The notes under the pieces were generated by a model that worked only from the letters and a program-made list of their open reading frames with translations, ran no database searches and was not told where the DNA came from. A stretch of DNA of 64,000 bases from Boletus sp. NGJ (Eukaryota; Basidiomycota; Agaricomycetes; Boletales; Boletaceae). The stretch covers positions 186,001 through 250,000 of the forward strand of contig JAGTXK010000226.1 in the NCBI GenBank assembly GCA_019096195.1, read 5' to 3'. Position numbers and translations under genes: made by a program. Shown here piece by piece: positions 36,175-46,461 of this stretch. Numbering within the stretch: position 1 is the stretch's first letter; the number at the start of each line of letters is the position of its first letter.

Positions 36175-36426
36175 ATGGAACAGTCGCTCGTCCTCGTGCT
36201 ACTCATCCTCGTCCTGCTCATGTAAGTATTTCGGTGTCATTCTCTTTGCAACTGACCATCCTTTGCCAGTGTCTTCAGTCTTGGATGGTGTCTGCTGTCG
36301 TCGTGCATGGGCCAGTCGCTCGCTGAGTTTTGGCAGTTCTGTGTCGCGTCAGTCGGTAGTCAGACGCGATATCGGCCGTTTAGGGAGGAAATGTGGGAGA
36401 TGGAGCGCAGACGAGGTCCATTTTAG
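36175..36426 (+). CDS. Possible 67-residue single-pass membrane peptide
   Basis: Two exons (36175-36221 and 36270-36426) join through a 48-nt intron with GTAAGT donor and GCCAG acceptor in matching phase. The product starts MEQSLVLVLLILVLLIVFS, a strong hydrophobic segment, then GWCLLSSCMGQSLAEFWQFC and a charged tail ending FREEMWEMERRRGPF. No family is recognised. It lies between the CDF gene (divergent) and the secreted-protein gene (same strand), ending 64 bases before that gene's TATA box. Support is only the clean splice, the membrane-plus-basic-tail pattern and the fit into the gap, so it could be chance. Confidence 0.4.
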
Positions 36427-36490
36427 ACTGTTGGCGTCCAATGACGTCGAATTGTAGTCCATGACGTCGTCGAGGTCAGCCGCCCTCGTC

Positions 36491-36565
36491 TATAAAAGCG
36501 GTCGCTCTCTCCGTCTTTTCCTCACCCCCCTTCCTTCTTGTCTCCCTCCTCCCTCGTCCTCTCCA
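36491..36565 (+). promoter_or_regulatory. TATA box and CT-rich stretch before secreted-protein gene
   Basis: TATAAAAG at 36491-36498 is followed by a pyrimidine-rich run (CTCTCTCCGTC, CCTCACCCCCCTTCC, CTCCCTCCTCCCTCG). TATA plus a CT-block near the transcription start is typical of strongly expressed filamentous-fungus genes; the ATG follows at 36642. Confidence 0.6.
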
Positions 36566-36641
36566 CCCGACTTTATTTAATTTTTAAAAAACAAACAGCC
36601 TACTCCTACTTGCGTCTTGTTCTGACCGAGTACATTCTACC

Positions 36642-37322
36642 ATGCGATTCTCCTTTGCCTCTGTTGCTCTCCTCGCACTTGCCCACTTGCTCGCTCCCGG
36701 TGTCCACGGCGCCCCAGCGGTTGTCTCTGACCATCCAAACTCGCTCGCGGTCCGCCAACTTCCCAGTCCTGTCAATGAGCTCGTCAACGGTCCGTCATTT
36801 GTATCCTGACCACTTCATTTATATAACTACCGCACAGCCGTGCTTGACACGGTTCTTGGCGTCCTTGGAAACACCTCTGGAAGCCTGGGGAGTACGATCC
36901 CGATACCGCCCGAGCTCGCACAGCAACTCGCACAGCAAATTGCGCAGGTACTGCAAAATAGAACTGCCAGTGGCATGCTTGCCAGAGGACCTTCCTCCTC
37001 GGAATCGACGTCCCCGACAACACTCTTGCCGACGACGACGAGCCATGTTTTGCCAGTTTCTACAGACCGAATAGGCGAGAGCACTGTCAGTGGCGTGTCT
37101 ACCGCGCGAGCCTCGTCGACACCCCAGACCCGGATGCGCAGACAGTCACCGTCGGGGCTTCCTAGCTCGGTTCTCTCGGAGGTACTCAGCATCGTCGGCT
37201 CACAGAGCACAGCCTTGCCAGTGGAGTCGATCCTGGCCTCTGTGCTTTCTGTTGCGTCCAGCAAGCTTGGTTCTGTGGCCTCGCAATCTGCAGTGAGCAA
37301 GCCCACACCTAGCAAGCACTAG
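36642..37322 (+). CDS. Secreted Ser/Thr-rich protein
   Basis: Two exons (36642-36789 and 36838-37322, phase 1 intron) give 210 residues. N-terminal signal peptide MRFSFASVALLALAHLLAPG with likely cleavage near VHGA-PA. Then an AVRQLPSPVNELVN stretch, NAVLDTVLGVLGNTSGSLG, a helical ELAQQLAQQIAQVLQN segment with one N-glycosylation site (NRT), and a Ser/Thr/Pro-rich region (SSSESTSPTTLLPTTTSHVL) likely to be O-mannosylated, ending SVASQSAVSKPTPSKH. Cys-poor, so not a typical hydrophobin or Cys-rich effector. Strong promoter signs upstream hint at high expression. Function unknown; perhaps a cell-wall or small secreted protein. Confidence 0.72.
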
Positions 37323-37508
37323 TCAGGTACAAGGCGATAAGGGAGATGCTACGCCAAGGCCAGCTCTTTGTCAATTAATGTAGCTCATCGCATGTACTAC
37401 TTGTCACGAAATGGAGTTTGGTTGATTGTATGTCTCGAGTCACGTGTTGGTTTGAGTGTTACCACGCCCAAGTTTTGAGAGGTTTTACAGTAAAGTTTCT
37501 TGCCCAGC

Positions 37509-38040
37509 TCATAAAAAGCCTTCGACAGCAAGCTCGTAGATGGTGACTCTACCGAAAAAGTCTGAACTCCTCTCAAAGACAAGCCTCATACACTGGATAT
37601 CTCCCCCCTCCCCAGGTAGCTCAAATATCTGGCGTCTGTTGACGTCTTCTGGATGAATATGGGTCCATGTCGTCCACACTGGTTCCTCAGGAGATACAGC
37701 AACCACTACTGCACACTGGATGCCGACGAATCCTCCTTGAAAGGTCAATGCAATTCTCTGCGGCAGTACAGGCTCAGAGAATGCAAGTTGGATGAACTGC
37801 GGCAGACCCTGACCGGCTAGTCAGTCAATCGCAATCCCTGTCTTAAGCTGTATCACACCTGCTGAGACGTCCAGCATGTCTCTGGGTTGCCGTCCGTTAG
37901 GTGCTTCTTACCGACTGCCTTGTCTAGTGCCGAGCTGACTCTAGTAGCTTGGAATATCAATCGATGATCCCACGTTAGCGAAAGGAAACTAACCTGATTT
38001 TCGTGTCCGATGCTATGAGCGACTTGTAGGCACTCGACAT
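37509..38040 (-). CDS. NR2C2AP-like protein (galactose-binding-like fold), intact copy
   Basis: Three exons (38040-37994, 37940-37859, 37808-37509) encode 142 residues, close to the 139 of human NR2C2AP. Motifs in order: SLIASDTKIRVSSALDKAVG then KKHLTDGNPETCWTSQQ, QGLPQFIQLAFSEPVL, IALTFQGGFVGIQCAV, HIHPEDVNRRQIFELPG, and LVFERSSDFFGRVTIYELAV. They line up with the human NKKHLFDQDEETCWNSDQG, QFQGGF, FYPEDNNSLQTFPIP and ATDFFGRVVIYHL parts. In mammals the protein binds nuclear receptor TR4; that role does not apply to fungi, so only the fold and family are claimed. It is divergent from PTP copy 2, 64 bases away, suggesting a shared promoter. A dead copy stands next to PTP copy 1. Confidence 0.85.
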
Positions 38041-38104
38041 CGCCTCAGGCTGGCGCCGAATTCGCAGGATTTGGCTGGATCCATTCCATGCCAGTGTCCG
38101 CGCT

Positions 38105-39319
38105 GTGCCACCAGAGCGCGCGTGGGAACGAAATAAAGCGGACGTTCTTTATAAGCTCAAACCAGAGCTTTCGCTGGATCCATTCGACACCAACATGACC
38201 CATCTGAACGTTTCAACACCCTCGTGGCTCATTCACGCCCGTGAAGTTGCCTATCAACGCTCTATATTCGCCGAGCTATCCAAGCGGGAGAAGGAACGCT
38301 CTAGCTACCGCAATGCCCCACCCACCGACCCCAGCGCTTCCGCTGCCCAATCCACCCCACCGCAGTCAGAGAATTCTGACCTTTCCAAATACTACTCGGT
38401 CGCGATCGGTCGCAATCCCACAAACAGATGGGGTAATCGCTACTCGAATATCGAACCTTACGATCGCACACGCGTCGTAGTGGGAGCCTGCCTGGGTTGT
38501 GGGGAAGGAAATGGGAGATACTTCAATGGGAGCTGGGTGAGGGAGTTGCACGGACAGAGATGGTGGATCGCCACACAAGCCCCACTGCGAGACACTGCGC
38601 ATGCGTATCTGAGCGTCATCAGTCGGCCCGTAGGACCATCATCGGGGACATCACTTCCAGAGGGAAGTCGAGTACGCACTGTCGTGCAACTGACGCTCAA
38701 CTACGAAAACGGACGTATCAAAGCTTATCCGTACTTCCCTGCCACTGTCGGGGAGTCGATGACAATCACACCAGAGCCCGGGATCGACGCTCAACCATAT
38801 GTCGTGACGCTGGTGGAGCAGACAGAGGTTGAAGACGCGAATTGTATCCAGAGCAAGTTGTCGTTTGTCCCACAAGGCGCGAATGCGGGCCAACCCATCA
38901 CGTTCACCCACATGCTATATACTACGTGGCCAGACCACGGGATCCCGGAGGACGAAGACCAGGCTAGCTTGTTGAGGTTCCTGCGGCTGGTAGATCAAGT
39001 CAACAAAGAGGCACGGGTTGGGAGTTCTGGCGCACCTATCATGGTGAACTGCTCTGCAGGGGTGGGCAGGACGGGAACATTTATCGCACTGTCGTCGCTG
39101 CTCCGGTTCCACAACCTTCTTGATACAACCTCACCGACTCCCTTCAAACCTTCTGTTCTAGCGCCTAGCAGTCCATCACTACTGGGTCCATTGTCACAGG
39201 TTGACCCGGTCGCCCAGGAGATCGATGCCTTGCGTGAGCAGCGACCCGAGATGGTGCAGAGGAATGAACAAGTAGCGTTGATGTATCAGATACTGGAGCA
39301 AGCTCTTTCAGGAAAGTGA
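38105..39319 (+). CDS. Protein tyrosine phosphatase, copy 2 (intact)
   Basis: Single-exon PTP of up to 404 residues. The frame opens at 38105 (MPPERAWERNKADVLYKLKP); an internal Met at 38195 (MTHLNVSTPSW) matches the start of copy 1. Motifs: IEPYDRTRV, ELHGQRWWIATQAPLRDTAH, TTWPDHGIPEDEDQASLLRF (the WPD loop with its catalytic Asp), VNCSAGVGRTGTFIALSSLL (P-loop), and a Q-loop region VQRNEQVALMYQILEQAL. The usual His before the catalytic Cys is Asn. A loop with Pro/Ser (TTSPTPFKPSVLAPSSPSLL) is inserted after the P-loop, as seen in other fungal PTPs. It shares the gap with the divergent NR2C2AP-like gene. Probably cytosolic; target unknown. Confidence 0.9.
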   Translation: MPPERAWERNKADVLYKLKPELSLDPFDTNMTHLNVSTPSWLIHAREVAYQRSIFAELSKREKERSSYRNAPPTDPSASAAQSTPPQSENSDLSKYYSVAIGRNPTNRWGNRYSNIEPYDRTRVVVGACLGCGEGNGRYFNGSWVRELHGQRWWIATQAPLRDTAHAYLSVISRPVGPSSGTSLPEGSRVRTVVQLTLNYENGRIKAYPYFPATVGESMTITPEPGIDAQPYVVTLVEQTEVEDANCIQSKLSFVPQGANAGQPITFTHMLYTTWPDHGIPEDEDQASLLRFLRLVDQVNKEARVGSSGAPIMVNCSAGVGRTGTFIALSSLLRFHNLLDTTSPTPFKPSVLAPSSPSLLGPLSQVDPVAQEIDALREQRPEMVQRNEQVALMYQILEQALSGK

Positions 39320-39489
39320 TGTTGGATTTGGAAGTGGAGGTTGACATGGACAGCATTGTCTTGACTCGGATATTATAGATGTGTATAACCGTAACCTACG
39401 ATACCCATGGCCGTCTATTTGAGTGGAGTCCGCCAACAGTCATGCCAGGTCAAGTAAATTGGTACTACACCCAGTGCTTTAAGTTACTT

Positions 39490-39990
39490 AGGGACGGCGT
39501 TGCTGTCTAAAGACCTTGCTAATGAACTCGTGACAATGGATACGATTGATCATTATAGAACGGAAATGATTGGCGTAGTATCGAAAGAAAATGTACTCGC
39601 CGGCGATGTCGTTGTCATCGACAAAACGTGGGGCATTGTCTCGAAACTCGGCCGCTCCTTTGCCCGTTCTAGAGACTACGATGTAACCCTCTACCTGCCC
39701 AATCCCGACACCATACAAGTTCCATCTAACAGACAAACGACGTCATCAACGGCAGAACACAAGGTTTCCTCGTTCTCTGCCAGCGACACCGGCGAGATGA
39801 AACCCGAATTACGGGACCAAATGAACACCAAGGTCGCTGAATGGCGGGAAGATGGAAAATTTTCCGGCGTCGGTTTTCCTTCTTCGCGCATGATCGGCTT
39901 GCTAACGACGCGTGCTTGCAGGTGTTGTTAATCGATGAATCCACATGTTGGTGTTCTCATTGCTGACAAATTGGATATCGATATCATAAA
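39490..39990 (+). pseudogene. Fragment of a RuvB-like 2 (Reptin) helicase gene
   Basis: Internal piece of the AAA+ helicase RuvBL2: ENVLAGDVVVIDKTWGIVSK, LGRSFARSRDYDVTL, then STAEHKVSSFSASDTGEMKP and ELRDQMNTKVAEWREDGKF, and a last degraded VLLIDEST for the Walker B LFIDEVHM. The homologous full-length gene would include a Walker A and C-terminal lobe, neither of which is here, and the segment between RDYD and STAEHK is shortened (the QCPEGELQKRKEVVHTVSL part is mostly lost) with the frame leaving the motif before Walker B. So a 0.5-kb pseudogene fragment; the working gene must be elsewhere. Confidence 0.8.
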
Positions 39991-40044
39991 AGGTAATTTA
40001 CTCGCACATCCACATGACATGATTGACTAATGCGATGATGTCAA

Positions 40045-40278
40045 ATGATCGCCGACGAGCCAGTTTTTCTGCCGCCTGCCGCCGTCGTCTTCTACTCCCT
40101 TCTGGTTGTCGTCATCATCCTTCACTATTTCTTTTTCGTGATTGACCATTTTTACACACTTGCGACAAAATATGCAGGAGGCCACAGCAACAGTCAATCC
40201 GGTTTGTTCTGGTACACATCCACATTTCGTGCACCGGAGAGGCAGGAACTCGACGACGAGTCAGAATATTCTGTATAA
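40045..40278 (+). CDS. Uncertain small membrane ORF
   Basis: 77 residues without introns. One long hydrophobic segment (AAVVFYSLLVVVIILHYFFF) then VIDHFYTLATKYAGGHSNSQ and an acidic end (RAPERQELDDESEYSV). No family recognised. It lies in the fragment-rich region, right after the RuvB-like 2 remnant, so it may be the worn end of some other gene rather than a gene. Confidence 0.25.
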   Translation: MIADEPVFLPPAAVVFYSLLVVVIILHYFFFVIDHFYTLATKYAGGHSNSQSGLFWYTSTFRAPERQELDDESEYSV

Positions 40279-40805
40279 CATATCAATGCAATCACTTTAA
40301 TGTATGATTCGTCGGGCGCCAACCAACTGTGCATGTGATTGCCCGTCATGTCTAGCCTGCAGAACTCGGTTCACAGCGAGTGTACAGTCCGCATTAGCTC
40401 AACTCGCGACGTATGGAAGGTTGTCGGGTTGTCGGGTTGTCGGATGATCTGGGCGTGAGCTAGACCCCGCAGATCTCCACCGACGATGGGCCGTACAATA
40501 ACAGGACGTTATCGTACGTGGGTACTCGTTGGCAGCATACACACGTGTCTTTCTCTCACACCTCAATCGGGGGCCATTGACGCCATCCATCGCCGAAGAT
40601 AGTCACGGTGTACTAAGCAGCTCCTACACCAACTTGCTCGCAACCTCCCACAACTTATATTTCTGGGGTTGTCAACACGATGTGGGCCTTTTGCACGCGG
40701 TCCATCTGTCGAGCACAGACTCGCTCCAGTGTACGGGTTCCGGGCAATGTTTATTTTTATTTCTACAACTCTCCCCCAAGGGTAGCATCAACTTTCTTAT
40801 TATTC
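40279..40805. other. No gene seen
   Basis: About 530 bases. A short direct repeat, TTGTCGGG three times at about 40424-40442, is the only structure noted. Confidence 0.4.
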
Positions 40806-42200
40806 TCACTTCGTAGTCCCGCCCCCGAATTCTAATGTAAGCCAGTTTTCATGGCGGCTCTCGCCCCAACGCATGCACGCACAGGCCCAAACGCTCGAGC
40901 TCAGACACTTGCCACTTTCAGCCGTTGTTTCCAATCCATTCCCGGACCAGCATGGGTAGCCCTCAATCGACTTGCATAGCGTTATCATCCACAGATCTGA
41001 TTTCATCTTCCGTAACTTCCACATCCATGGGTTCGTCTCCCTCTCCACCCAACCCTTGTAGAGTGTCTCACGGAATTCGCGCGCGATCGCCGTCGAGACT
41101 GGCCATGGCACTGCGTTCCCAATCTGTCGGTGCATCTAGTTTCGACTGGGCCTACAAGATCAACGAACAACTATCCATAAAGTCACTCACAGTCACGACA
41201 CGATTATCTCGAGCATAGAATACGAAATGATCCGGGAACCCTTGTGAACGGGCAAGTTCACGAACCGTCACAATGCGTCTGCTCTAAAACTATGCGTCAA
41301 TACGGATATCCTTGCGTGACGAGTGGTAGACATACATAAGGGTGTATCACGCAACTTTGCTTCGCTGTTGGGTCCACATTCGTGACCGTGGTTTGGAACC
41401 ATCCACCTCGCTGGGCGCGTCCGTAAAATCCTGTGATCACGGTGTCAGATGTGTGCTCTGCGCACATCTCGGCCGTTGCTCACCAGCCCGGAAGCTCGTC
41501 TTGACGACCGACGATGCAGGGTTGATGCCAGATCTTCACGACATTCCTTGACACGTTTCTCTTCCATCTGACGTCTATCAAGCGTTTCTTTGGGGTGTTT
41601 CCTGCGAAGAGGAAGGCGTTTCTTGAAACGCCTGTACATAGGAGGACGAGCCATACCAGTCAAACTTGGGAAGGTCGCTGATCGCATCATGTACAGATAC
41701 ATAACGATGCGGCGCAACCCCAGGAAGTGTGGTTATCGGTCGGAGTATGAGTTCCTCCGGAAACTTGATTTCCAGACCGTCGGTGACTGGGAAATCATGC
41801 GTAGGCTGGGGAAATGGAGGTAGTTCCAAACCGCGTTTGGCAGCTATAAGGAAGAACCGGACCCGCCGTTGTGGCGTTCCGTAGTGCGCAGCCTGAAGGA
41901 GACCACATCGAAGTTGATATCTATGGGGTTTCGGTATCGACATCAAAACCGCAACTAAACAGGCTGGGGCGGGCTTACCCCATGTCGAGAAGCGCCGCCG
42001 CGACGAATTTCAGACTACCCATTGGGATGCCTCCCTTGACCGAATGCTTGCCGTGCTGATGTGCGCGAAGTCTTGCCCGTCTGGACCAGCAAACGAGATG
42101 GCAGGTCCCGCTATCGTCCCTCTTGATAATCATACCAGATACTTTGCGGGTTTTGGCTTGGCCGACCATGCCTTGGGAATTTCCTCGTGGTTCAAGTCGG
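40806..42200 (-). pseudogene. DNA cytosine-5 methyltransferase, 5'-truncated
   Basis: The C-terminal part of a fungal DNMT1-type enzyme is readable through several short introns: KHSVKGGIPMGSLKFVAAAL then LDMGY, LRCGLLQAAHYGTPQRRVRF (motif VIII), FPQPTHDFPVTDGLEIKFP, PHRYVSVHDAISDLPKFDW, RGGWFQTTVTNVDPTAKQ then SCVIHPY, RRIVTVRELARSQGFPDHFV (motif IX), and MHRQIGNAVPWPVSTAIARE (motif X). This is well kept. But upstream, where the ENV motif, the catalytic PCQ loop, the SAM-binding FxGxG motif, and the BAH domains should be, no frame gives them, and the quinone oxidoreductase gene starts at 42678, leaving only about 0.5 kb. So more than half of the enzyme is missing. The stop is at 40806. Presumably a remnant of a duplicated or rearranged DNMT gene; it cannot methylate DNA on its own. 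Confidence 0.8.
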
Positions 42201-42677
42201 TCGTCGAAACCGAGGCAGCGGACGTGCGGCATGTGGTGTGGGACTGACCTATCTGCTCCATCGCTGTGCTCCATTTCGGAAATGTCCCGCAACTCGGACG
42301 CCCCTGCTGTGATCCGGGTGGCCTGTGCATCGCCCAGTCCACGCATGGACGTGGAACAAGACCTGTCGACCATACCATTTGGGTGGTTACAAACAACGCA
42401 GTTTTACTTGATATCAGTGGTCTCCGCCACCCACCGGTCCGGGCAGTATCGGCCTGAGTATCAACGACTGATGTGCACTTTGAGGTTTTCTGGCAAGTGT
42501 TCTCTGGCAGGAGAAGAAGTGCTTTTGTCGCTGTGCGGTTGCTAGTAGTACCCAGTTGCTTATTGGTGGACGCGATCGACTCACGGCGGCCCGGGAAGCT
42601 GCAATCCGTCACGCACTTCCTCAGGCTCACACAACGGGACGCCCAAGTAACAATTTCTCCAGGCCGGTTCAATCGCG

Positions 42678-43960
42678 ATGACATATCCTTCCAAGATCCA
42701 TGCCATTACCATTGCCAAGAATGGCGGTCCCGAGGTACTAGAAAAGACGGAGATTCCCTTCCCAAAGGTCGAACCTGGCCATATCGTCGTGAAGGTAACA
42801 TCGTCCCTCGTCAATCAGCCAGCGCTACGACTGACCATGGAATCAAGGCCGAGTACTTTGGTGTAAATTTCATTGACACTTACTTTAGGCAAGTCCTCTC
42901 CCCCCTATCCGGCTTTGGATCTTATGTGATGGGTCATACAGGGATGGCCTGTATCCTGCTCCTGAGTTCCCCTTTGTCCTTGGCAAAGAGGCGGCTGGAG
43001 TAATCGTTGGCTTGCCCACCGACGCGGCCGTGCTCAGCGATTCCGAGTACCAGAATCGTGGGTACAAGGAGGGCGCTCGTGTTGTTGTGGTGCGTTCAAT
43101 TCTCAAGTCCCATCATATGGATCTGACGGAAATATCATGCAGGAAATTGCGTGCGCACACGCAGAGTACATCTCTGTCCCATGGAAGACCGTGTATCCTG
43201 TTCCCGATACCGTCTCTACTCTTACCGCGGTATCGGTGCTTCTTCAAGGTCTCACCGCTATAAGCTTTATGGAAGAAGCGTATAACGTCCAGAGAGGTGA
43301 CCTCATTCTGATCCACACAGTTGCCGGTGGTCTGGGCCTTCTATTCTGCCAGCTCGCCAAGTCTCGCGGTGCTACTGTCATCGGAACCACTTCCACCGAT
43401 GAGAAAGCGTCGCTTGCCAAACAGAATGGCGCCGACCATGTCATTATCTACAAGAAGGAAAACACCGTGCAGAGAGTCCTGGAAATAACCAACGGAGAAG
43501 GTGTTCACGCCTCCTTTGATGGTGTTGGTAAAGACACGTGGGTCCAATACAGTGGCAGTTGTCCTTCATCGTTGACCCTTTGACAGTTTCGACTCAAACT
43601 TTGAGATGCTAAGGAGAAAGGGCACCCTCGTCTCAGTGGGCAACGCATCCGGTCCTGTCCCACCATTTGCGCCATTGAGGCTCACCCAGAAGAACTTGAA
43701 GCTTTTGAGACCAATGTACGTGCATATCCAGTTCTTGTTTGATTCTCGTTTATGTCCCCCGTCTTAGGCTGGGGAACTACGTATACACTGCGAGTGAGGC
43801 ATCGTATTACTCGAACAAGCTTTGGGACCTTGTAGGGAGCGGGGCTTTGAGGTCAACCGTCCACAAGGAATACCCTTTTAGCGCGGAAGGCGTCAGACAA
43901 GCGCAGACGGACTTGACAAGCGGGAAGACGGCTGGTAAATTGGTGATAAAGGTTGACTAG
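42678..43960 (+). CDS. Quinone oxidoreductase (zinc-less MDR family)
   Basis: NADPH-dependent quinone reductase of the zeta-crystallin/Zta1 type, cytosolic, against oxidative stress. Exon 1 (42678-42794) MTYPSKIHAITIAKNGGPEV; exon 2 (42848-42888) AEYFGVNFIDTYF; exon 3 from 42942 RDGLYPAPEFPFVLGKEAAG. Later exons give EIACAHAEYISVPWKTVYPV, GLTAISFMEEAYNVQRGDLI then LIHTVAGGLGLLFCQLAKSR (the NADPH-binding AxxGxG site), GADHVIIYKKE, SFDGVGKDTW, EMLRRKGTLVSVGNASGPVP, GNYVYTASEA and HKEYPFSAEGVRQAQTDLTS then GKTAGKLVIKVD. No zinc ligands, as expected. Intron 2 begins with GC (TTTAG then GCAAGT at 42889) rather than GT. Complete and undamaged. Confidence 0.92.
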
Positions 43961-44259
43961 TAGATTCAGAGGGAGAGCTGAGATCCGATGGAGATTCCGT
44001 GAAAGCTGTCCATGAAGCAGTCCAATGTATGATAGCGCCTGAATTCAAGTTTGCTGTCAGAGTTCGATTGGTCCCACATAAGGCAAGTGTTGTATTCACA
44101 CACTCAACGACTAACAAGAACTTTCCTTGTATTCCCCTCTAACATTCGTCGCCATGATGTCGAGACGACTTCAAATTCCTGCGTAAAACAAGGTCGACCT
44201 CAAGGATCAACAACGTCTATTTTATATGTAAATACCTCTTTCATGGATTCTCCTCTCGA

Positions 44260-46461
44260 GTGACGGTATACTTTGTTTTTCCCCTCTCGCGCTCGATGGC
44301 TTCAAGTTTGTGGCCCCGACAGTTCACTTTTCCATCATGTATCTCGCTGCGCGCCGGACGCACAGGGCAGTCATGGGACACGCGTGTATTACAACCGGAG
44401 AAGCTTCCATGCTTGAACGCACTTTCGGACGACATCCTTATGGAAGTGCTCAGCTACCTGGATCTCGAGGACATCCTTTCTCTGCGACGAGTACGTTTTT
44501 TCGTCTCCTCGACTTCTTCGCGAGCACACGCGCCTCACGTGTGGACAGGTTAGCAAACTGTACTACAACCTCACCCACCAAGGCATCATCTGGAAGAATT
44601 TCCTCAAACGAATCGGGTCCAATGCTCCCCAGCGGCCGCCGTCGCATCGTCATTCACCTCAATACCTGACGTCGTTCGAGGCAGAAAGGTTGGTCACGAG
44701 GGCGATTTCGCTGCAAAAGAATTGGCTGTCACCCAATCCTTGTCCCTTGTCTCGCGATTCTTTCCAAACCCACCGTCTCATCCAGTCGATGGTCGTCCTC
44801 CCCGGAGGAAAGTATATGGTTGCCTCTGTGTGCAACATGGCCAAAACTCATTATTCTTTAATCGTATTTGCCCTCGATCATCGCATGGGCGGGGTTGTCC
44901 CGTTGGCGGAGACGCCAGTAAAGCAGAAAGCCTATAATCTTAAAGCCAAGTACATGAACATTGACGGAACACCCAGTATAGTCATTGCGTATATTCGTCG
45001 CAAAATGTCTTCCCGCTATAGCGGTTCTGGGTGAGTTTCGTTGGATCGTAGCCGCCAAATCAGAGATCTGACGAGAGCCACAGTGTGGACCCGTCAATAT
45101 ATAACCCCATACTGGAAAATCCGAGAAAACCGATCGATCCACCTGTCCCTCTTCAATACGCGTGCACGTGCATACATATCTCCCTCGACACGCTCGACGC
45201 TTTGTCGGACCCTCGTCTTGTTCCTGGTTCGGCTGCTTTCTTTCACTTTGCTGCTTCACAGCCTCCACCATTTCGTCTCCTGTGCGTGTTGCGGAGCGCC
45301 GCGGAGCTCGGCGCGGTCGACCTAGCCGTCATTGAAGGTGTCCCCACTGTGGCAGTCGTGAAAAACCATGAAACCGTCGTCTTCAAGGAGCTGACCGAAG
45401 TTGGTATGCTCTCCACGCTCTGCTGCGCCCGCGAGGAGCCACATTCTTCGCATGTGAGTCATTCTGGTCAAACTACGTGTGCACTGGTCGCGTGCTCATC
45501 GACTGTCGGCTCAGCACCACAACATATGCAACTTGCGCATCTTGCCCTACCAGGGCCAAATACTTGTACTTCGCGCTGTCAAACTCCCGACAGTCCCCAG
45601 CGCCGACCGTGTGGGTGCACCGCCCATCTCCCAAGATCTCATCACGCTGGCCATGTTCGACGTTCCAGATTTCGGCGACAACGAAATGGAGAGCACGTTT
45701 GCGCAACAGACCATGAGCTTCCGCGCAGACGACGTCGAAGGCATCCAAATCACTGATCCAAGCGGCTATGAAAGCGTGCCATGTGCCAACCCAGCCGATG
45801 GCGCCGAACACCCGCCCATCACCATCTTTTATCGCAGCGAAGGCGGAACCCGATTCAACGAACTGATGATCAACCCCACGCCTCGGCATTTTTTGCCCAA
45901 GAGCATGCTGTCGACGCCACATTACTGGTTGGGGAACCTGGTCGCAGGTAATCACCACGTCATCACATGGGAGCACGAAAAGGAGCGGGGCCACTGTCGG
46001 GGATTCGTACTTGCCGGAAACCAGCGGTCGCTTGTGTATGTCACGAGGACGGAGGACATTACCGAGCGGCTTTCCGTCCGTGGTTTTTACAGTCATTTTT
46101 CTGTCAGCGACGGGACGGCCGGATATACCGCAGCAAGACAAACCCTGTTTCAGAACATTATGCGCGAGGAACTGCATACTCGGAAAGGCGTCATGTGCAA
46201 GTTCAACATGTCGCCGGACCTCCGCACGGATTTGAGAGCAGGGGTGAAAGCGATTGCTTGGGACGAGGGCACTGGACGGGTCTTTTACGTCAAGCCTGAT
46301 GACGCGCGTCTTCACGTTATCGATTTTGCAAGGGCCCCTGTACAAGGTACGTGTACCGTCCTTTTCTTCCTAAGCATCGTCGTCTCATTAGTTGGTTTCA
46401 AGCACCCGATGGACAGCGTCGGCCCCTTCCCCTCGCCGATGCACGTATGCTCGACCTGTAA
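44260..46461 (+). CDS. F-box protein with C-terminal beta-rich domain
   Basis: Five exons: 44260-44490, 44549-45030, 45084-45453, 45515-46346 and 46403-46461, all in matching phases. The F-box is LNALSDDILMEVLSYLDLED then ILSLRRVSKLYYNLTHQGII; F-box proteins bring substrates to SCF ubiquitin ligases through Skp1. The rest, about 650 residues, has repeated strand patterns (QSMVVLPGGKYMVASV, SLIVFALDHRMGGVV, LAMFDVPDFGD, NHHVITWEHEKERGHCRGFV, AIAWDEGTGRVFYV) suggesting a beta-propeller-like fold, seen in many basidiomycete F-box proteins. The tail is APDGQRRPLPLADARMLDL. Start may be 44260 or the Met at 44296. The F-box family is greatly expanded in Agaricomycetes; substrate unknown. Confidence 0.85.

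Noticed and set aside
36538-37074. 178-codon plus-strand frame over the secreted-protein gene
   Set aside because: Alternative frame; the spliced frame with signal peptide is better supported.
40424-40442. TTGTCGGG triplicate as a possible telomere-like or regulatory repeat
   Set aside because: Only three units and in a gene-poor gap; no known meaning.
45473-46345. 290-codon minus-strand frame
   Set aside because: Exact antisense of F-box exon 4; the plus strand gives the consistent spliced protein.
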